In this document: positions 46,559 to 55,091 of the stretch, one piece after another | Layout: every line of letters starts with the position of its first letter | Position numbering within the stretch: the first letter of the stretch is position 1 | Assembly: GCA_019359395.1 (NCBI GenBank) | Contig: JAHHHK010000006.1 | Span: forward strand, 124,001-188,000 | Length of the DNA stretch: 64,000 bases | Direction of reading: 5' to 3' | From: Komarekiella atlantica HA4396-MV6 | GTDB lineage: Bacteria; Cyanobacteriota; Cyanobacteriia; Cyanobacteriales; Nostocaceae | Notes under the pieces: model-generated | What the model saw: only the letters and a program-made list of their open reading frames with translations | Told to the model about the DNA's origin: nothing | Databases searched by the model: none | Made by a program: the position numbers and the translations under genes

Positions 46559-47119
46559 ATGGCAAAAGACACGTACATTCCATGCCTGCTAAATCTGTTT
46601 CGACAATATGGTTACGATGGAGCTACCTTATCTAAGATTTCTCAACAGACAGGTCTAGGAAAAGCGAGCCTTTATCACCACTTTCCCGGTGGTAAAGACG
46701 ACATGGTGAATGCCGTATTAAATTTTCTCGAAAGTTACTTGGAGCAACACATCCTACAGGCGCTTCGTGGTGAAGGTGATGCAATGACTCGATTACAGAA
46801 AATGTGCGCTCAGCTCAGTGAGCTATATGAAGGTGGGCAACAACCGTGCCTGTTCGCCATATTGCTTATGGGTTCGGCACGAGACATTTTTCATGCCAAA
46901 GTACAAACTTTATTACGCACATGGATTGATGAGATTGCAACCGTGCTGATTGAGGCAGGATTAGACAAATCGCAAGCAAAGCAGCGAGGAGAAGATGCCG
47001 TCATTGCAATTCAAGGCTCTCTGATTCTGGTGCAAGGCTTAAACGATCTTGCTCCCTTTCAACGTATAGTAAAACAATTACCGCAAGAACTTTGCCGAGA
47101 TATACAAGAGTGTTTGTAA
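46559..47119 (+). CDS. TetR/AcrR family transcriptional repressor
   Basis: A 186-residue regulator. The N-terminal HTH is at about 8-50, with LFRQYGYDGATLSKISQQTG and GLGKASLYHHFPGGKDDMV. The C-terminal ligand-binding domain is helical. The ATG at 46559 is preferred to a GTG two codons earlier. It is divergent from GST and PNPOx-like genes and has twin operators upstream, so it probably represses both and itself. The inducer is probably an electrophile, which is inference. Confidence 0.9.
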   Translation: MAKDTYIPCLLNLFRQYGYDGATLSKISQQTGLGKASLYHHFPGGKDDMVNAVLNFLESYLEQHILQALRGEGDAMTRLQKMCAQLSELYEGGQQPCLFAILLMGSARDIFHAKVQTLLRTWIDEIATVLIEAGLDKSQAKQRGEDAVIAIQGSLILVQGLNDLAPFQRIVKQLPQELCRDIQECL

Positions 47120-47197
47120 CTTCGGCTATGCGGTTATTTTTCTGAAACCCGAATCAATGCCAAGTTCGCACAAAAATATAAAAAGTCTTATCATGGG

Positions 47198-47212
47198 TGA
47201 TAATGATTATCC
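47198..47212 (+). promoter_or_regulatory. Zur-box-like site upstream of the CobW-type gene
   Basis: TGATAATGATTATCC is a 7-1-7 inverted repeat with one mismatch to the cyanobacterial Zur consensus TGATAATNATTATCA. It lies 29 bp before the ATG, where zinc-bound Zur would repress transcription. Confidence 0.8.
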
Positions 47213-47240
47213 ATAAGGTGAGACAAAAGGCATTTAGAGT

Positions 47241-48212
47241 ATGGTGGCTGACGTAATCACACATTCAGTTCCCGTTACTGTTCTGACTGGCTATTTGGGA
47301 GCAGGTAAAACGACTCTACTCAATCACATCCTCACCTACGAACACGGCAAAAAAGTTGCTGTGATTGTGAATGAATTTGGGGAAGTGGGCATTGATAATC
47401 AATTGGTTATCGATGCAGATGAAGAAATATTTGAGATGAATAATGGCTGCATCTGTTGTACAGTGAGGGGCGACTTAATTCGCATCATTAACAATTTGAT
47501 GAAGCGACGTGATAAATTTGACCATTTAGTAATAGAAACAACTGGAATAGCTGACCCTGCACCAGTGATTCAGACATTCTTTGTGGATGAAGATATGCAA
47601 AGCCAACTGTCTCTGGATGCTGTGGTGACAGTTGTGGATGCCAAGCACATCTGGCAGCACTGGGATGCAGACGAAGCACAAGAACAGATTGCCTTTGCCG
47701 ATGTAATTTTACTTAATAAAACTGATTTAGTAGCGCCAGAAGAGTTAGATGAATTAGAAAAACGGATTCGGGCGATGAATGCGATCGCTAAAATTTACCG
47801 TACCCGCAACTCTGAACTAGAAATGGATGCTTTGTTGGGTGTGAAAGCCTTTGATTTAGACCGCGTATTGGAAATTGATCCGAATTTCTTAGGCGAAGAT
47901 GCCCACGTACATGATGAAAGCGTCTTTTCTGTAGCTTTAGTAGAAGCAGGCGCACTGGACGGGGAAAAATTAAACGCCTGGATTTCTGAGTTATTGCGTA
48001 CCCAAGGCCCAGATATCTTTCGGATGAAAGGTATTTTAAATATTGCTGGGGAAGATAATCGATTTGTGTTCCAAGGGGTACACATGATATTCGATGGCAG
48101 ACCCGATCGCCCCTGGAAACCAAGCGAAACCCCAAAAAACGAACTAGTCTTCATCGGTCGCAATCTTGATGCAGCCCAACTCAAACAAGATTTCCTTGCC
48201 TGTCTAGCATAA
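47241..48212 (+). CDS. CobW/ZNG-type GTPase metallochaperone
   Basis: A 323-residue COG0523 G3E GTPase. Walker A is GYLGAGKTT (about 17-25). Zinc is bound by the CxCC motif in NNGCICCTVRGD. The GTPase NKTD is LLNKTDLV. The CobW C-terminal domain occupies about 225-320. These proteins deliver zinc to target enzymes under scarcity. A Zur-like box upstream and znuA nearby indicate zinc-starvation control. The gene is followed by a WD40 gene. Confidence 0.92.
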   Translation: MVADVITHSVPVTVLTGYLGAGKTTLLNHILTYEHGKKVAVIVNEFGEVGIDNQLVIDADEEIFEMNNGCICCTVRGDLIRIINNLMKRRDKFDHLVIETTGIADPAPVIQTFFVDEDMQSQLSLDAVVTVVDAKHIWQHWDADEAQEQIAFADVILLNKTDLVAPEELDELEKRIRAMNAIAKIYRTRNSELEMDALLGVKAFDLDRVLEIDPNFLGEDAHVHDESVFSVALVEAGALDGEKLNAWISELLRTQGPDIFRMKGILNIAGEDNRFVFQGVHMIFDGRPDRPWKPSETPKNELVFIGRNLDAAQLKQDFLACLA

Positions 48213-48256
48213 ATAGGGAGCAGAGAACAGAGAATAGGGAATAGAAAAAATTTTCC

Positions 48257-48301
48257 CATTCCCCAGTCCCCATTCCCCAGTCCCCAGTCCCCAATCCCCA
48301 A
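48257..48301. repeat. STRR heptamer array before the WD40 gene
   Basis: About six AGTCCCC/ATTCCCC/AATCCCC units, ending 5 bp before the WD40 ATG. Confidence 0.85.
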
Positions 48302-48306
48302 TAAAT

Positions 48307-49368
48307 ATGAACTCCACAACCAGCAAATCTAAGGAATTTGAAGAACACTATTCGGGGACACTCTCAGATTATGTAACTGCGATCGCCTGGTCGCCACAAG
48401 GTAAAACTTTAGCAGCAACTTCCGCAGCTGGGGAAGTGATATTGTGGAAAGATGGCGATTTAACAACTTTGCAGACTGGCGACGGTCAATCAGTTGATTG
48501 TGTTGCTTTTTCCCCAGACGGAAAATTTTTAGCTATTGGGGGACAAGATGGACAGGTCAAAATTTGGCAGAACACTGAATTAATCGCCACTTTGAAAAAT
48601 GCCCCAGCGTGGGTTGACAAGCTAGCTTGGAGTCACGTTGGTAATCAACTAGCTTTTAGTTTGGGGCGTTACGTGCAAGTGTGGGATGCAGATACCCGCA
48701 AGGTTGTTGTGACGCTGAATTTTGAAAACTCGTCAGTGCTGGGCATTGATTGGCGTATTGATGGGCAATACCTAGCGATTAGCGGTTATCAGGGAATCAA
48801 GATTTGGCACAGTCCAAACTGGGATGAAGAACCATACATCTTGGATATGCCCACTGTCAGTGTAGCTATGGCTTGGTCGCCTGATGGCAAATTTCTGGCT
48901 TCTGGCAATATGGATCGTAGCGTCACTGTCTTGGAATGGAACAACCCCGACCCTTGGGTGATGCGTGGCTTCCCTGGTAAAATTCGCCAACTAGCATGGT
49001 CAGAAGCTACCACTAAACTGGGGGCGCCAATACTGGCATCATCTAGTGTTGAAGGTATTGTAGTCTGGGAAAAGCTCGAAGATGATTCCTTGGGGTGGGA
49101 GGCACGAGTCTTAACTAATCACGTGGGTGTCATATCTGCGATCGCTTTTGCCCCCAAAAGCTTCCTTCTTGCTTCTGCTGCTACTGATGGTTGGTTGTGT
49201 TTGTGGAACAAAGCCAAGCAAGTATCCCAAGTGATCACGGGTGTTGCAGCTGGATTTTCCAGTCTGGCTTGGCATCCTCAAGGCAAACTGCTTGCAGCAG
49301 GTGGTGAAAATGGCGAATTACTGCTTTGGTCAAGGGTTTCGCGCGGTCAAGGATTCGGGCGAAGTTGA
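48307..49368 (+). CDS. WD40 beta-propeller protein
   Basis: A 353-residue protein made almost entirely of eight WD-like repeats, such as AWSPQGKTLAATSAAGEVILW, AFSPDGKFLAIGG, AWSPDGKFLASG and AWHPQGKLLAAGGENGELLLW. It forms a beta-propeller, likely as a cytoplasmic scaffold. It follows the CobW-type gene by 94 bp on the same strand and may share its zinc-dependent transcript. The leader lacks a Shine-Dalgarno sequence because a heptamer array abuts the start. Confidence 0.88.
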   Translation: MNSTTSKSKEFEEHYSGTLSDYVTAIAWSPQGKTLAATSAAGEVILWKDGDLTTLQTGDGQSVDCVAFSPDGKFLAIGGQDGQVKIWQNTELIATLKNAPAWVDKLAWSHVGNQLAFSLGRYVQVWDADTRKVVVTLNFENSSVLGIDWRIDGQYLAISGYQGIKIWHSPNWDEEPYILDMPTVSVAMAWSPDGKFLASGNMDRSVTVLEWNNPDPWVMRGFPGKIRQLAWSEATTKLGAPILASSSVEGIVVWEKLEDDSLGWEARVLTNHVGVISAIAFAPKSFLLASAATDGWLCLWNKAKQVSQVITGVAAGFSSLAWHPQGKLLAAGGENGELLLWSRVSRGQGFGRS

Positions 49369-49446
49369 GTAATACTCAGTAATCAAGGTTGAAGGTAGCC
49401 CATAAATTGGCTATGCTGTATCAACAATAGTATCTATGTGTCAATT

Positions 49447-49716
49447 ATGAATATAGCCAAACTGATTTTGCTTGCTTGTCCTGTATTTCTCGCATCTATA
49501 CTAATGGTAGCCAACCCGGCGATCGCATCTATTCTGAAATCTACACCTGCTACACAGATTATTACAGTAGCATCTACGCAGCATATTACTGAATTTACAA
49601 CACCATTAGCTCAAGCATCTAATCCAATCATTGAGCAACTTGGATGCAACTGCGGTAATTGCACTCAAGCTAAATTTCAGCAATTACAAGGCAAGCTGCC
49701 ATCTGCCAGTTTTTGA
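49447..49716 (+). CDS. Small secreted protein with CxCxxC motif
   Basis: An 89-residue protein. A signal peptide ends at about ANPAIA (residue 27). The C-terminal end holds LGCNCGNCTQAKFQQLQGKLP with three Cys in CxCxxC. I recall similar short proteins in Nostoc-like genomes, without known function. The motif could bind a metal or form disulphides; the site next to znuA fits metal binding but does not prove it. The ATG at 49447 is preferred to a GTG three codons earlier. A terminator follows immediately. Confidence 0.7.
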   Translation: MNIAKLILLACPVFLASILMVANPAIASILKSTPATQIITVASTQHITEFTTPLAQASNPIIEQLGCNCGNCTQAKFQQLQGKLPSASF

Positions 49717-49739
49717 TAAAGTTACAAGTATAAATACTG

Positions 49740-49767
49740 TAAAGGCACAACATTAGTTGTGCCTTTA
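49740..49767 (+). terminator. Terminator after the small Cys-rich gene
   Basis: Perfect 12-bp inverted repeat TAAAGGCACAAC / GTTGTGCCTTTA with a 4-nt loop, 24 bp past the stop. Confidence 0.8.
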
Positions 49768-50304
49768 TTAATTTCAAATTTCACCCGCGCTTCAAATATT
49801 TTAATTGTCGTAAAGTGTTTGCACTCCAAATTTTACATCAGCCCTGATTAAAAAAGAATAACTCAGTCTCTTGTGCTAGCGATCGCTTCGCGCCACAAAT
49901 ACCCACTGCTGTTCTCCCATAATTTGCTAATTGGTCGTTTTCTTAACTCCACATGCCCACACGTCGTAAACCTACCGCTACAATTGCCATAGATTCACGA
50001 TTCGGCTAGCAAAATCACCTCATATGAACAATAAACACCATCATCTCCACATTGCACGCTTTAATCGCATAATCCCGTCAATTTGCGATATTTGCCAGAA
50101 ATCACCACAATAGTGTAATTGCTGCTTCAGCAGGCGTTGAGAGAACCGCACTAAACTACTTACCAAAGGCACTAACCCCTGCATCACCCTCTTGCGACCT
50201 CTAGTTTTCTAGCCTGCAACGAGAAGCTAACATTTTGCGTAGCACAGACACCTTGGTAGTTGACAGCCTAACCCTGAACCTCTAGTATTTCGCTAAGTAA
50301 ATAT
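49768..50304. other. Gene-free region before znuA, possibly degraded
   Basis: No intact gene. GC content is higher than in other gene-free parts, and short in-frame stretches (for example from ATG near 49950 and ATG near 50024) read for 18-27 codons before stops. It may be a decayed gene, but I do not recognise the family. Confidence 0.35.
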
Positions 50305-50319
50305 TAATAATGATTATCG
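50305..50319 (+). promoter_or_regulatory. Zur-box-like site upstream of znuA
   Basis: TAATAATGATTATCG matches the Zur consensus TGATAATNATTATCA with two mismatches. It is 25 bp before the znuA ATG. Confidence 0.65.
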
Positions 50320-50343
50320 TTTTTATACAATCAGCAGGAGTGG

Positions 50344-51336
50344 ATGATGTCCAACAACCCATTAAGTAATACCTTACGAGCGGCTTTTGTCGCCTTGACG
50401 ATTGGATTTTTTGGGTGCGGAAATCAAGCTGCAAGCACCTCATTCACTCAAACCACCACTAGCGTAAACGATAATCTTCCCCAAGTAGTAGCAACGACAA
50501 CTGTACTGTGTGACTTAACTAAACAGGTTGCTGGGGATACCATTAATCTCACCTGCTTAATTTCCCCTGGTACAGACCCCCACCTTTATCAACCAAAATC
50601 GGAAGATCGCAAAGCCATTGAGCAAGCGAGTCTTATTCTCTATAATGGCTACAATTTTGAACCAGGTTTAATCAAAATAATTAAAGCATCTAAAAACCCT
50701 GCGCCGAAAATAGCCGTTGCTCAAGCTGCTGTGCCTAAGCCACAACGACTCCAGAAAGGTAGCAAGAAAGTTACTGATCCTCATCTTTGGCATAACACCA
50801 ATAATACTATCAGGATGGTGGAAGTAATTAACCGCAACCTGGGAAAATTAGAACCTAATGAAGTAGAAAATTATATTAGTAATGCCAGAAAAATCACTAA
50901 TGAAATAACCCAAATGGATAGCTGGATTAAGTCAACAATTGCCAGTATTCCGCCTAAACAACGTAAATTAGTCACAACTCATGATGCAATGGGTTATTAT
51001 GCCAAAGCATATGGTCTTTCTTTAGCAGGAGCATTGGAAGGCATTAGTACTGCGGAAAAACCAACAGATGCACGAGTGAAAAATTTAGTTACAGGCATTA
51101 AACGCGCTAAAGTACCAACAATTTTTGCAGAGACTACAACTAACTCCAAATTGATTGAGTCTGTGGCCAGAGAAGCAAAAGTGAAAGTTTCTAGCAGAAA
51201 ATTGTATACTGATGCACTTGGTGAACCGGGAAGCGACGGAGAAACTTATCAAAAAATGATGATTGCTAATACACGCACAATTGTAGAAGGGCTGGGAGGA
51301 ACGTACTTGATGTTTGAAGCCAAAGCTACTAAGTAG
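50344..51336 (+). CDS. Zinc ABC transporter substrate-binding lipoprotein
   Basis: A 330-residue TroA/ZnuA-type binding protein. The signal peptide has a lipobox-like GFFGC (Cys25). Metal ligands are probably His in DPHLYQP, His in DPHLWH, His in LVTTHDAMGYY, and Asp/Glu near FAETTT. AGGAG lies 5 nt upstream of the first of two tandem ATGs. Together with the Zur-like box and the CobW-type gene this suggests zinc uptake; manganese is the alternative. The ATPase and permease genes are not in the window. Confidence 0.88.
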   Translation: MMSNNPLSNTLRAAFVALTIGFFGCGNQAASTSFTQTTTSVNDNLPQVVATTTVLCDLTKQVAGDTINLTCLISPGTDPHLYQPKSEDRKAIEQASLILYNGYNFEPGLIKIIKASKNPAPKIAVAQAAVPKPQRLQKGSKKVTDPHLWHNTNNTIRMVEVINRNLGKLEPNEVENYISNARKITNEITQMDSWIKSTIASIPPKQRKLVTTHDAMGYYAKAYGLSLAGALEGISTAEKPTDARVKNLVTGIKRAKVPTIFAETTTNSKLIESVAREAKVKVSSRKLYTDALGEPGSDGETYQKMMIANTRTIVEGLGGTYLMFEAKATK

Positions 51337-53364
51337 CCCAAATAGTGGAGCTAGTGAGTTGCTCTGGTCAAGAAAGTTATAGCAATTGACGTCAACATAA
51401 TTCGTAATTTGTAGTTATAACCAGTCTTAGCTCTAAACCCACCACTGCTTGAAAATTACCAATTATGCAGATTTGGTGGTAGCTTACCCATTTAATTACG
51501 AATTACGTAAAGCCTGCGGCACAGCTACACTTAGAGCGCAGCGGGGCGTAATACTCGGCTTGATAATTGCGAGGAGAATTTTCTTACTTGCTATTCTTGC
51601 ACCTGATAAATTCCGCGCTGTCAGTCCCACTTGCAAAGCAGCTAATCTACTCATGATGAAAATTCACAACCCGACCAACGCAGATAAAGCGCAAGAAGTA
51701 ATACGATTTAACTTTAAAAATGATACAAATACGTTGGTAGTGGCACGGCAATGCCCATACATGTCAACTTAACGTGAAATCTATATCCCGCCTTCAACTG
51801 AAGTTCCTTGCTCATAGCAAAATTCATCTAAAGATTACTATAAAATCGCCCAAAATCCTGAGTCTACTTGAGTAGATTTTTGCTATTAGCCAGAGAATTC
51901 ATTCTCTGGCGGATGAGGAGGTCAACCTAGGAACGCCACTTGCTACAAACCGGGAAACCCGTCCAACGCAGTGGCTCAACTTTTCAAGACAGGTATCAAA
52001 ACTTCTCCTATCGTAGGCGCTGCTTTGTAGCTTGCTTCCGCGTAGGGGTACGTGGGTGCAGAAACGCAGAGATAATAAAGAGTTTGAAATTTCAATACAT
52101 CAAATTTCATCCCCTGATTCAGCAACGCTCCAAATTTTGTATTCATCCTTTCATTTTTAGCCACTACTGCAACATGCATTGAAATGCCACACTTAAGAGT
52201 AAAATTATAACTTTCGTCATAATAAGCTCTATCAGCCTATGATGAAAGTATTAAATCAAATCTTAGACGTTTTTCAGATATGGATAGTTAAATTTAATTC
52301 GTATTATATTGATAATCAGAAAAAAATATACAGATGGCAAGATGTAATTAGATAATATACATGAGGTTAAGCAAAAAGCATATGAGATTTATATGAGATT
52401 TATAGCTTTCATTTTCTTAAATGAATAACTAAACTAAAAATAGTTATAACTAATGAAGCAATATCCATGAAATGCTCATGACTAGTATCTAACAATTTCA
52501 AATACTTCAGGATAATTAACGTTTAAATCCTTGTTTAATTGCCGAGTTGCTTTCACAAAACTTATCATAAAGTGCATGAAGAGTAAAAAAAACTTTATTT
52601 ATATTTCTCAAGTCATTTTCTCATTTTTGGGAGACGGAAACACAAGAGTTCAGAGGACTTTGAGTATTGCTTAACACTTTTTGTACATCCTCTAAAACTT
52701 TTTTTAGGCGATAATTTTAACACTGACTCTACATTTTTTTGCTCTGCAATTGACATACACATAATATAATCTTGGTCAATCAATATTTAGATGTATATTT
52801 CTAAATTTATAAGCAATTGAGTTGGCAATTAAGCTAAGCTTACTGATATAAGGAGCAAAATTTATAAACTGCGGTAAAAAATAAAACGATTAAGCTAAAT
52901 TATATCTTTTCATAACTTCAGTTTAATCTTAAAGTCTTAAACTCTTACACTGTTTGGTTTTTTTATCAGCATAGCATCAAGAAATTTGTCTTGATAAATT
53001 CAGTATTTACTCTTATCAAGATAAAGAGAGTGGTAGTATCAAAAACTGGCGTATAAGTTACCTAAAAAAAGGCAATGCAGATGTTGAAAATTAACTTTAA
53101 AATTTGTAACAACTCACCTACTAGCAGAGAGTGCCAGACTTTAATAGATGATTCATTGATATATATGATGATTTGATAGAGATAAGTTATTTGACATAAC
53201 TCTTGAATAATGTATTATTTGAAAGTCTTTGAATAAAATTTGTATATTGCTTTTTGATAGATATAGATTTTTGTTAATAGTTGCATAAAATTTGAATAAA
53301 TCACAGAGTTATATCAAGAAAGAATAGTCAAATAACATAAAAATCTTATTCAGGAGGGATGCAT
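51337..53364. other. Gene-free 2-kb region upstream of the first NarL-type regulator
   Basis: No supportable gene. 51425-51535 has repeat copy C and an AAGCGTAGCT-type repeat. 51889-51910 is a perfect 10-bp hairpin (GCCAGAGAAT / ATTCTCTGGC). 51936-51975 repeats the element of 34976-35008. From 52200 it is strongly AT-rich and without obvious structure. The regulator's promoter must lie at its right end. Confidence 0.55.
51425..51515 (+). repeat. Dispersed repeat, shortened copy C
   Basis: Starts AGCTCTAAACCCACCACTG and ends ACCCATTTAATTACGAATTAC, as copies A and B, but lacks the central GGGAAACC hairpin. Confidence 0.65.
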
Positions 53365-54027
53365 ATGTACAATACTATTCGAGTTCTAGTGGCTGATAGA
53401 GATTCCTTAATGGGAGTCGCTATTCGTGCTACTTTGATTGCTGAAAAAGATTTGATCATAGTAGGTGAAGCAAACAATCCCGATAAAGTTCAAGAATTAG
53501 AGCGAAAGCTTCAGCCAGATCTATTAATCATTGATCTGGATTCACCAAATTTTACACCACCTGAGCCAATACTCTATTTACATAAATCCTGTCCAAACTT
53601 GAAAATGCTGGCACTAGCTAACTGTGGTGAATTTTATCCCTCTATTTTAAAAGTAGGCGGTATAGTAGGCTGTGTTTTGAAATCTGAAAAGCCGCAAACG
53701 TTAGTTAGTGCTATTCGTACAGTGGTAAAAGGTAATACATGGTATAGTCAGAGCATTTTAGAAGAGCTTGTTGCACAAGAAGAGAATGAACTAAATCAAG
53801 ATGGAAAAGCCACTTTGACAGAGCGAGAGCAACAAGTTCTCAGCATGATTGCACAAGGTTGGGATAATATTCGCATTGCTTGTGAGCTAAACCTTGGACA
53901 TCAGACAGTGCGGAATTATATCAGTCGCATCTATGCTAAATTAGCAGTCAGTTCACGAGCTGAAGCGGTTGTGTGGGCTATGGAACATAGCCAAAAGAGT
54001 TTCAGGAAAGTGCTAGAACCGAGATAG
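53365..54027 (+). CDS. NarL/FixJ response regulator, atypical receiver
   Basis: A 220-residue protein. A receiver-like domain (1-120) begins VLVADRDSLMGVAIRAT; the probable acceptor Asp lies in LLIIDLDSPN, but the following MP is replaced by SPN. The C-terminal LuxR HTH (155-215) has LTEREQQVLSMIAQG and NYISRIYAKLAVSSRAEAV. AGGAGG is 7 nt before the ATG at 53365; the upstream ATG at 53359 is too near the ribosome site. No kinase adjoins, so it is an orphan. It stands before a second regulator and an ABC exporter. Confidence 0.85.
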   Translation: MYNTIRVLVADRDSLMGVAIRATLIAEKDLIIVGEANNPDKVQELERKLQPDLLIIDLDSPNFTPPEPILYLHKSCPNLKMLALANCGEFYPSILKVGGIVGCVLKSEKPQTLVSAIRTVVKGNTWYSQSILEELVAQEENELNQDGKATLTEREQQVLSMIAQGWDNIRIACELNLGHQTVRNYISRIYAKLAVSSRAEAVVWAMEHSQKSFRKVLEPR

Positions 54028-54433
54028 CTATAGCATTGTAGAGTGTGATGCAAAAATCTGAAAAGCATTGTTGCAATCACTGAACTCTGCTTTACGGCAA
54101 GATAGTTACCCTATTAGAGTTGCAGTGGATGCTGTTGGCGAAGTCAAAAAACATCTTTAAACCTTTTCAAGCCTTCTGCTTTCCAGGTGTTTGCCAGAAT
54201 ATATAGCTGTTGCCAGGTAGTTTAGGACATCAGCTGCTCATAAAACTCTGACACCAAGCGAAAAATCAGAGTAGTAGCTTCCCCTGATTGTCTGTATTAC
54301 TGCCAAGAGGCACAAGGCTTTGCGTCTCTTTTTGTGTTCAAAAGACATAAGCTAAGAGTTCTTTTAGAATGCTTGGATAGTAAAACCAAAAAGTTGTCTA
54401 TTCTAATTCCTTGACTAAATTTAAAGTAATACA
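54028..54433. other. Gene-free gap between two regulators
   Basis: A short open stretch (about 54062-54160) translates to a piece with SALRQDSYPIRVAVDAVGEV and KKHL before a stop, with protein-like composition and no start. I do not recognise it; it may be the 3' end of a lost gene. The rest holds the promoter of the next regulator. Confidence 0.4.
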
Positions 54434-55072
54434 ATGATTCGACTTCTGCTTGTAGACGACCAAACGCTGTTTCGGCAAGGATTAGCATCTTTACTCTCAC
54501 TAGAGGAAGACTTAGAAGTTGTTGGTCAAGCTAGTCATGGCAAAGAAGCGATCGCTGTTACCGAACAACTCCAGCCCGATGTTATTCTCATGGATGTGCG
54601 GATGCCTATCTGCGATGGCGTGGTAGCAACACGCGAAATACATCAACGCTTCCCTTGGATCAGAATTCTTGTATTCACAACATTTGATGAAGACGAATAC
54701 ATTTGGCAGTCTTTGCAAGCAGGCGCACTCGGCTATCTGCTGAAAAGTACCCCTGCACCACAGTTGGCTACGGCAATTCGCACCCTACACCAAGGCTACT
54801 GTCAACTTAGTTCAACGATCGCACATAAAGTCTTTGCTCAACTCAACCCTCCACCTTCTGTCAAACAAAACTCTTATCAGCAGCTTTTGAGTGAGCGGGA
54901 ATTAGAAGTGTTAACCCTAGTTACTCAAGGTAAAAATAATCGAGAAATTGCCAGAGTGCTACATCTGAGCGAGGGAACGGTTAAGAACTATGTCAGTCAG
55001 ATTCTAGCTCGATTGGGAGTACGCGATCGCACTCAGGCCGCTCTCTGGGCAAAGCAAAATATTTCCAATTAA
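54434..55072 (+). CDS. NarL/FixJ response regulator
   Basis: A 212-residue response regulator. Receiver 1-120 has LLLVDDQTLFRQGLASLL and acceptor Asp54 in VILMDVRMPICDG. The HTH (145-205) has LLSERELEVLTLVTQGKNNREIARVLH-type signature (split here at residue 150-170) and NYVSQILARLGV. It probably binds DNA as a dimer after phosphorylation. It is 19 bp from the ABC exporter start and likely cotranscribed; an auto-regulated transport operon is plausible. Confidence 0.92.
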   Translation: MIRLLLVDDQTLFRQGLASLLSLEEDLEVVGQASHGKEAIAVTEQLQPDVILMDVRMPICDGVVATREIHQRFPWIRILVFTTFDEDEYIWQSLQAGALGYLLKSTPAPQLATAIRTLHQGYCQLSSTIAHKVFAQLNPPPSVKQNSYQQLLSERELEVLTLVTQGKNNREIARVLHLSEGTVKNYVSQILARLGVRDRTQAALWAKQNISN

Positions 55073-55091
55073 AAGAGTGGAAAACCAAATT

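Noticed and set aside
51449-51772. 107-codon frame after znuA
   Set aside because: Begins inside repeat DNA and contains a translated palindromic repeat; no family match.
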